Positions 56,290 through 64,000 of a stretch of DNA of 64,000 nucleotides are shown here, in pieces. A program made the translations under genes and the position numbers. The stretch is from Sesamum alatum (taxonomy: Eukaryota > Streptophyta > Magnoliopsida > Lamiales > Pedaliaceae). Position 1 is the stretch's first letter; each line of letters starts with the position of its first letter. The notes below the pieces were generated by a model. That model worked only from the letters and a program-made list of their open reading frames with translations, had not been told where the DNA came from and searched no databases. Location of the stretch: assembly GCA_034509735.1 (NCBI GenBank), contig JACGWO010000011.1, positions 18,894,979 to 18,958,978 on the forward strand, given 5' to 3'.

Positions 56290-59200
56290 TCAGTCTAGGG
56301 TTTTGAGCCCCATTGCCCTTGAAGTCTCAAGGATAGCTCTCCTCGTTAGTCCTTTGGTGAGAGGATCTGCCAAATTTCTCTCGGACCTTACATAATCTAG
56401 GGAGATTATTTCATTCTTCAAGAGCTCTCTTACTGCACCATATCAGATATGAATATGTTTTATTTTGTCATTGTATGCATAGCTCTTGGCAATTCCAATA
56501 GCAGCTTGAGAATCACAGCGCAAGGAGACCGGTACAGATGATCCCCACAAAGGCACATCTCCTAGAAGATTCCTCAACCACTCAGCTTCTTGACCTGCTA
56601 AATCAAGAGCTATAAACTCAGATTCCATGGTAGAGCGAGCAATACAAGTTTGTTTTTTAGATTTCCAAGAGATAGCTCTCCCACCCAAACTAAAGACATA
56701 ACTCACTTCATCATTATCGGTTACCGAGTTTGCGTCACAAATCCCTTCTAACACCACAGGAAAATTATTAAAGTGCAAACATAAATTCATTGTACCCTTT
56801 AGGTATATTAACAAGCGAGGAAGTGCTTTTCAATGTTCTTTATTGGGGTTATGGGTGTAGCGATTTAGTCTACTTACAACATAGGCTATGTCGGGTCTAG
56901 TATAATTCATGAGAAAAATAATGTTTCCTATAAATTTGGCATACTCAGCTTGTGACACACTATCACCATTATTCTTTTTCAGGCATATGCTAGGATAATA
57001 GGGTGTTCTAACAGGCATTTCATCATGACAATTAAATTTTCTTAGAATTTTCTCTATGTAGTGTGATTGACATAAGGAAACCCACTTTCAGTTTTCCTAA
57101 TTTTAACACCAAGGATTACATCAACTTCACCTAAGTCTTTCATATCAAAGTGTGAAGACAAGAATTTCTTGGTTTCATCTGACCTAAATAATTTTGAATA
57201 AACACAAGTATCTGATGCATTGACATTATATCCATTGGTTACTAGAGTACGATCAAATTTCTCACTATTGTTTGGGAGCCTGTTTAAGACCATAAAGTGA
57301 CTTCCTAAGTTTACACACTTTATCTTCTTGACCAGGAACTATAAATCCTTCAAGTTGTTCCATATATATTTTCTCTTCTAAGTCACCATTTAAAAACGTA
57401 GTTTTTACATCCATTTGATGAATTACTAGTCCATATATAGCTGACAGTGCAATTAAGGTTCAAATGATTGTAATTTTTATCACAGAAGAATAAGTATCAA
57501 AATAGTCTTATACCTTTCTTTTGAGTATATCCTACGATCATTATTCTAGCTTTGAAATTTTCTGTAGACCCATCTGGTCTAATTTTCTTTTTGAAGACCC
57601 ATTTGCATTTAATAGACTTACTCCCTTTTGGTAAATCAACTAAATCCCAAGTGTGATTTATCATAATAGAATCCAGTTCACTTTTAATATCTTGTTTCCA
57701 AAAAATAGAGTCTATAGATGTTATAGCCTTTATATAGGTTTGAGGATCTTCATCAACTAAAAATGCTGAAACAATATGTTCGTCTATTTTATCAAGATTT
57801 TCAGCTAGAAATATTGTTAGGAAATTCGGTCCAAAACTAGTTTTAGTTTTTTGTCTTTTACTCCTCCTAAGTTCAGTTATACTTGGAGCAAAAGATATCA
57901 TAGGATCTGACACGGTACTAGAAGACACTTTATAAGAGTCATTAGTAATATTTAGATAGGAATCTAGCTCAAAAAATTCAGCATCTCTAGATTCACAAAT
58001 TGAGTTATCTTTTAAACACATGAACCTATAGGCAGCACTATTCTGATTGTAGCTAATAAACACACAATCAAAAGTTTTAGTTCCTATGTTTGATTTTTAA
58101 AATTTTTGATATGCAAGTTTAGCCAAACACCCCCACATTTTGAGATAACTTAGGGTAGGTGCAAAACCTTTCCATAATTTATAAGGAGTTTTATTCAATT
58201 TTTTCATATGGGACTCTATTCAGAATAAAGCATGCAGATAAAACTGCTTCCACCCACGTGTTTTCAGGCATACTAGAAATAAGTAACATGCCATTTATCA
58301 TTTCTTTTAGAGTTCTATTTTTTCGTTCAGCTACGCCATTTTGTTGAGGTGTATAAAGAGCACTAGTTTCATGGATAATACCATTTGGCTCACAAAATTC
58401 CTTAAGAAAATTATTGTTGTATTCACCACCTCTATCGGACATCAGTCTTTTGATTTTCTTATCCAGTTGGTTTTCGACTTCGGATTTATACTTCACAAAC
58501 ATTTTAGCAACTTCATCTTTTGTTCTTAGTAGATAAATCTTAGTATATCTAGAGTAATCATCAACAAAAGAAATATAATACCTTTTACCACCTTTACTAA
58601 GTGTGTTTTTTGAAATCAGCAAAATCCAGATGTATTAATTCAAGTATTTCGGTGCTTCTAATTGTAACAGCCTTAAAAGGTTTCTTGACATATTTCACTT
58701 CTACACAGATTGAACATTTAGAGTAATCAATTGTATCCGATGTGGTAATTAGGTGCATGTTTTTCAACCTTTTAATAGAAGCATAATTAACATGTCCTAA
58801 CCTACCATGCCACATATCAATAAATTCAATCATATAAGCGTAATTCGAAGAATTATTATTTAAAATTGTAGGAATGCTGTTAAGGACAAACAATACACCT
58901 AACAAATATCCCTTTCCTACGAAATCACAATTTCTGGTGATTATGGCTTTATCAGATTCTAAAATAATTTTTAAGCCAACTTATAAACATGGCACATAAA
59001 TAACATCATTTAACGCAAGAGTTTTTCCAGAAGTAAGTTTGAGAAATATCTTTCCTCTACCCATAACTCCAACGGTGGCAGAGTTGCCCATGAAGATGCA
59101 TTCACCATCGAAAGTTTCATGGAATTCTTGAAAAAGCTCTTTGTTGGAACAGAAGTGCCTTGAAGCTCCTGTGTCCAACACCCACTCAATTTTGTTCTCC

Positions 59201-60134
59201 ACTAGACTGGCTTCTATGACAACGGCTGCAATGATGTTATCGTTTTTGGCGGGATTAACTTGTGGGGTAGCTTGAGAAACTAATTTTTAGTTCACCTTTT
59301 GTTGGTCTTTCCTTTGGTAGCATTGGTATGCCTTGTGTCCCGTCTTTCCACAACAGTAGCATAGTTGTTTGTTCTTTTTATTTTCCCATCATTTCATTTA
59401 AAGGATTTCTGTTGTCCACCTTTTTGGAATTTCTTGCCTTTGTTTTGAAACCCATATTTGCTGGATCCAGAAGGTTCAACTAGATTAGTTTTGAAAGAAA
59501 TGGAAGAGTTAGAGATTTCCTTATCTTTCATACGGTTGACTTCTTCTGTTCTCATGTGGCTAATCAACCTTTGGAGTGTTAGGTCCCTCTTCTTGTGTTT
59601 GAGGTGATTTCTGTAGTCGCTCCAAGTAGGTGGAACTTTTCAACGAGGACATTTATATGTAGGACCTCAAACATCTTCATGTCCTCACTACGAATGTTTG
59701 CCACCAGGTTTTCATATTCATGGACTTGGTCCATTATGGGCTTACTGTCAATCATCTGAAATTGGAGCCACTTCCCGACCAAATATTTCTGTCGTCCTGC
59801 ATCGTCACCCCTGTATCTTGTTTCTAACGTACTCCAAATTACCTTTGCACTTTTCTGGTTGACAAACAGATCAAAAAAGAAATTGGTCATGTGATTTAGT
59901 AAATGACCTCAGACAGTTTTGTTGTCCTTTTCGTATTTGGCCCTAGCTTAGTCATTAGCCTTTTTGGAATTTTCAGTAGAAGTTTGACTAATTTTCGGGT
60001 GGATTAGAAAATAGGACATAATCTACCTCTAAATTCTCAAATAGAATGAGGAGTTTTGTAGACCATCATTTGAAATTGGTCCCATCTAGTGGTTCCAATT
60101 TCCACATATCAGGGAGGGCTTTCAGAACCGCCAT
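56290..60134 (-). pseudogene. Copia gag-pol, copy A
   Basis: Minus-strand Ty1/copia polyprotein relic from the ATG at 60134 to the stop at 56290. Gag starts MAVLKALPDMWKLEPLDGTN and continues as a UBN2-type core (59579-59890); the CCHC knuckle region lies near 59300-59370. Protease: WVLDTGASRHFC at about 59190. Pre-integrase: WHGRLGHVNYASIKRL near 58800. Integrase core (58191-58622): D in FVDDYSRY, D in SDRGGEY, E in AERKNR. RT: KAITSIDSIFWKQDIKSELD and WDLVDLPKGSKSIKCKWVFK (57600-57740), MKDLGEVDVILGVKI near 57140. RNase [21 protein letters not shown] with [15 protein letters not shown] (56443-56814), ending SERNLADPLTKGLTRRA. The YVDD catalytic segment of RT is missing, and frameshifts break the frame. 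It cannot be active. Confidence 0.85.
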
Positions 60135-60173
60135 TAAAAGAATGGAATAGTGTAGAGATTTTCGCTTTTAGAA

Positions 60174-60548
60174 TGGTAGAAAAAATCACATTGTGTCGTG
60201 GTAAAAGCCACTGACTTGAAAGCGAAATTTCGGTACAATAGTTGAGTCGATCGCTCCCCAAGATTAACACAGTTATGCTCCCTAACACGTGTACTCATGG
60301 TAGAGAGTTTGGAACTACGGACTATACACTTAGAAAATCAGAAATGAAGAAGAAGGAAAATAGAGAAGAAAGGCTGGTGTATATTTTACAAATGATGGCC
60401 ATCGAACTATTTATAGAGAAGTAAGCTAGGTTGGTTGAGAAATATTAGGATTGCAATTTGTATCCGTTGAAACACAATAGCTAAGTCAATATAGGACTAT
60501 TCTAATTTGGGTAGACTAATTCAAAGATTTTGATAGTCATTCCCTACA
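60174..60548 (-). mobile_element. LTR B, shared by both Copia copies
   Basis: 375 bp. Minus-strand start TGTAGGGAATGACTATC at 60548, preceded by GTGGGGGAA, and end TTTTTCTACCA at 60174. It is the 5' LTR of copy A (gag ATG 40 bases away) and the 3' LTR of copy B. Confidence 0.75.
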
Positions 60549-61034
60549 TTCCCCCACAAATGACTATCTAGTTTAAGAATATGATATTCTGAGCTAAGGA
60601 AAGCATATACTTAAGCATTAATATCTTTCGATTGAATTAACGCATAGTGAGGTGAGGCAACAACTCAGCTAAAGAAAGTGGTATTAATCGTGGACTTTCG
60701 ATAGCTCAAGTTGAAACACCATAACACGTATTATTTTCTTAGAGTCCATTGTTCCGCGATATAAACTCCAAGCACTTATAATGACCATGTGCTAGTACCT
60801 TGAGTTCTAATGAGTGCTCTAGAAAGAACTGTTTTTCCTTTCATAGAAGGCGGCCCACCTTTACACTCATCTAGTTAGCTTCATCAAGTCCATATTAGTA
60901 CATACCACTCAACCACTGAGCTATGAAGCTATCTTTCTGACTTATAATTGGGCAGGATCCATGAAGTCCTTGCTTGGACCACCCAACACATAGGGTTATG
61001 GATTTATTCACATATGGTTTTTTACCATATTCCA

Positions 61035-63985
61035 TCAGTCTAGGGTTTTGAGCCCCATTGCCCATGAAGTCTCAAGGATAGCTCTCCTTGTTAGTCCTTT
61101 AGTGAGAAGATCTGCCAAATTCCTCTCGGACCTCACATAATCCAGGGAGATTATTCCATTCTTCAAGAGCTTTTTTACTACACCATATCTGATACGAATA
61201 TGTCTTCTTTTGTCATTGTATGCTTAGCTCTTGGAAATTCCAGTAGCGGCAGAATCACAATGCAAGGAAACCGGTACAGACGACCCCCACAAAGGCACAT
61301 CGCCTAGCAGATTCCTCAACCACTCAGCTTCTTGACCTGCTAAATCAAGAGCTATAAACTCAAATTCCATGGTAGAGCGAGCAATACAAGTTTTCTTTTT
61401 ATTGATTTCCAAGAGATAGCTCCCCTACCCAAACTAAAGACATAACTCACTTCATCATTATCAGTTACCGAGTTTGCGTCACAAATCCCTACGAACACCG
61501 CAGGAAAATTATTAAAGTGCAAACATAAATTCATTGTACCCTTTAGGTATATTAACAAGCGAGGAAGTGCTTTTCAATGTTCTTTATTGGGGTTATGGGT
61601 GTAGCGATTTAGTCTACTTACAACATAGGCTATGTCGGGTCTAGTATAATTCATGAGAAACATAATGTTCCCTATAATTTTGGCATACTCAACTTGTGAC
61701 ACACTGTCACCATTATTCTTTTTCAGGCATATGCTAGGATAATAGGGTGTTCTAACAGGCATTTCGTCATGACAATTAAATTTTCTTAGAATTTTCTCTA
61801 TGTAGTGTGATTGACATAAGGAAACCCACTTTCAGTTTTCCTAATTTTAACACCAAGGATTACATCAACTTCACCTAAGTCTTTCATATCAAAGTGCGAA
61901 GACAAGAATTTCTTGGTTTCATTGACTACTTTTAGTTTGGTTTTTGAAATTAGCATGTCATCAACATATAAACATATAATCACATGATTGTATTTGTTAC
62001 TACAGAAGAATAAGTTTCAAAGTAGTCTTATACCTTTCTTTTGAGTATATCCTACAATCATTAATCTAGCTTTGAAATTTTCTGTAAACCTATCTAGTCT
62101 AATTTTCTTTTTGAAGACCTATTTGCATTTAATAGACTTACTCCCTTTTGGTAAATCAACTAAATCCCAAGTGTGATTTATCATAATAGAATCCAGTTCA
62201 CTTTTAATAGCTTGTTTCCAAAAAATAGAGTCTATAGATGTTATAGCCTTTATATAGGTTTGAGGATCTTTATCAACTAAAAATGCTAAAACAATATATT
62301 CGTCTATTTTATCAAGATTTTCAGTTAGAAATATTGTTAGGAAATTCGGTTCAAAACTAGTTTCAGTTTTTTGTCTTTTACTCCTCCTAAGTTCAATTAT
62401 ACTTGGAGCAAAATATATCATAGGATCTGACACGGTACTAGAAGACACTTTATAAGAGTCATTAGTAATATTTAGATGGAAATCTAGCTCAAAAAATTCA
62501 GCATCTCTAGATTCACAAATTGAGTTATCTTTTAAAACACATGAACCTATAGGGAACACTATTCTGAGTGTAACCAATAAACACACAATAAAAAGTTTTA
62601 GGTCCTATGTTTGATTTTTTAAATTCTGAATATGCAAGTTTAGCCAAACACCCCCACACTTTGAGATAACTTAGGTTAGGTGCAAAACCTTTCCATAATT
62701 CATAAGGAGTTTTATTCAATTTTTTCATATGGGACTCTATTCAGAATAAAGCATGCAGATAAAACTGCTTCCACCCACATATTTTCGGGCATACCAGAAA
62801 TAAGTAACATACCATTCATCATTTCTTTTAGATTTTATTTTTTCGTTCAGCTATTCCATTTTGTTGAGGTGTATAAGGAGCACTAGTTTCATGGATAATA
62901 CCTTTTACCACCTTTACTAAGTGTGTTTTTGAAATCAGCTAAATCCGAATGTATTAATTCAAGTAGTTCGGTGCTTCTAATTGTAACAACCTTAAAAGGT
63001 TGAACATTTAGATTAATCAGTTGTATCCGATGAGCAATGATGTTATCATTTTCGGCTTCTACGACAACGGCTGCAATGATGTTATCATTTTGGGCGATAT
63101 TAACTTGTGGGGTAGCTTGAGACACCGATTTTTGGTTCACCTTTTGTTGGTCTTTCCTTTGGTAGCATTGGTATGCATTGTTTCCCGGCTTTCCACAACA
63201 GTAGCATTGTTGTTTGTTCTTTTGGATTTTTCCCATCATTTCATTTAAAGGACTTCTGTTGTCCGCCTTTTTGGAGTTTCTTGCCTTTGTTTGAAACCTG
63301 TGTTTCTGGATCCAGAAGGTTCAACTAGATTGGTTTTAAAAGAAATGGAAAAGATAGAGATTTTCTTATCTTTCATACGGTTGACTTCTTCTGTTCTCAT
63401 GTGGCTAATCAACTCTTGGAGTGTTAGGTCCCTCTTCTTGTGTTTGAGGTGATTTCTGTAGTCGCTCCATGTAGGTGGAACTTTTCAAGGGGGACATTTA
63501 TATGTAGGACCTCGCACATCTTCATGTCCTTACTAAGAACGTCTGCCACCAGGTTTTCATATTCATGGACTTGGTCCATGATGGGCTTAGTGTCAATCAT
63601 CAGAAATTGGAGCCACTTCCCGACCACATATTTCTATCGTCCTGCATCGTCACCCCTGTATCTTGTTTCTAACGTACTCCAAATTACCTTTGCACTTTTC
63701 TGGTTGACAAACAGATCAAAAAAGGAATTGGTCATGTGATTTAGTAAATGACCTTGGACAGTTCTGTTGCCCTTGTCGTATTTGGCCCTAGCTTCGTCAT
63801 TAGCCTTTTTGGAATTTTTCGTAGAAGTTTGACTGATTTTCGGGTGGATTAGAAAATAGGACATAATCTACCTTTAATTTTTCAAATAGAATGAGGAGTT
63901 TTGCAGACCATCGTTTGAAATTGGTCCCATCTAGTGGTTCCAATTTCCACATATCAGGGAGGGCTTTAGAGATCGAGATCGCCAT
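61035..63985 (-). pseudogene. Copia gag-pol, copy B, internally deleted
   Basis: Same family and strand as copy A, from the ATG at 63985 (MAISISKALPDMWKLEPLDG) to a stop at 61035. Gag core at 63424-63864; CCHC knuckle CYCCGKPGNNAYQC near 63160-63210, with N replacing the usual H. Relative to copy A it lacks the protease, the pre-integrase block and most of the integrase core. The RT keeps CLYVDDMLIS at about 61950-61980 but has lost much of the segment before it. RNase H at 61224-61558 is frameshifted. The deletions in A and B differ, so each copy retains parts the other lost. It is non-functional. Confidence 0.85.
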
Positions 63986-64000
63986 TAAAAGAATGGAATA

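Larger units (their letters stand above)
55418..64000 (-). mobile_element. Two Copia copies in tandem sharing one LTR
   Basis: Minus strand. Order from left: LTR A (55418-55803), 3' untranslated region and gag-pol relic A (56290-60134), LTR B (60174-60548), 3' untranslated region and gag-pol relic B (61035-63985), then the window ends before a third LTR could be seen. A purine-rich GTGGGGGAA (worn to GTGTGGGAA in copy A) stands beside both LTR starts. Internal B begins directly after LTR B with no host DNA between, so one LTR serves both copies. This layout is usually explained by unequal recombination between LTRs. Confidence 0.8.

Noticed and set aside
58159..58529. Plus-strand ORFs opposite the Copia integrase
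   Set aside because: Antisense shadows of the minus-strand gag-pol; the integrase motifs are on the minus strand.

Overview
This window reads as gene-poor, repeat-rich nuclear DNA of a flowering plant, probably a eudicot. The reasons are plant-type LINEs with RNase H tails, Athila and Tekay-like Gypsy elements, Copia elements with long LTRs, CACTA, Mutator-like and Helitron elements, and one intronless ATL-type RING-H2 gene in AT-rich flanks. The species cannot be named from the sequence. I see no tRNA, rRNA, CRISPR or prokaryotic features.

Only one gene looks intact: a 429-residue membrane RING-H2 E3 ubiquitin ligase at 39675-40964 (+), closest in architecture to ATL42. Almost all other coding sequence is transposon debris.

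Layout: 1-2957, 3' ends of two LINEs. 2958-5700, AT-rich DNA with degenerate direct repeats, a 28-bp tandem array and a doubtful Gypsy primer-site remnant. About 5700-15806, a decayed minus-strand Copia element (5' LTR 13739-15806, tRNA-Met primer site, long leader, broken gag); its leader holds a Tekay-like solo LTR (9173-11424, target duplication CTCGG) and its gag holds an inverted solo LTR of related sequence (6767-8971, duplication GAACA). 15807-22690, intergenic DNA with Helitrons nested in a Helitron (19396-20413), perhaps inside a CACTA relic. About 22690-34310, a LINE split by a 9.4-kb Athila-type element (24582-33969), which itself carries a Copia-like solo LTR in gag and a 5'-truncated LINE in its 5' LTR with a 14-bp target duplication. 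34457-37760, a non-autonomous Gypsy-like element with a long internal tandem array. 38605-39102, a CACTA-type MITE with a fold-back MITE inside it, about 0.6 kb before the start codon of the ATL gene. 42017-43210, a Mutator-like element with a G-rich core. 44618-45620, MITEs, one probably nested. 46069-48169, a 2.1-kb CACTA element with a transposase-associated domain relic. 49326-54868, a second array-carrying non-autonomous Gypsy-like element, interrupted by a solo LTR (duplication TGACC). 55418-64000, two minus-strand Copia copies in tandem sharing one LTR; the second runs off the window.

The genes do not form a pathway. The interest lies in the stratigraphy of insertions, at least three layers deep in places, in the two array-bearing non-autonomous elements, and in the transposon-derived DNA around the ATL gene. 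I found no convincing new biological system. Boundaries rest on termini and target duplications read by eye; no alignment or database search was run.
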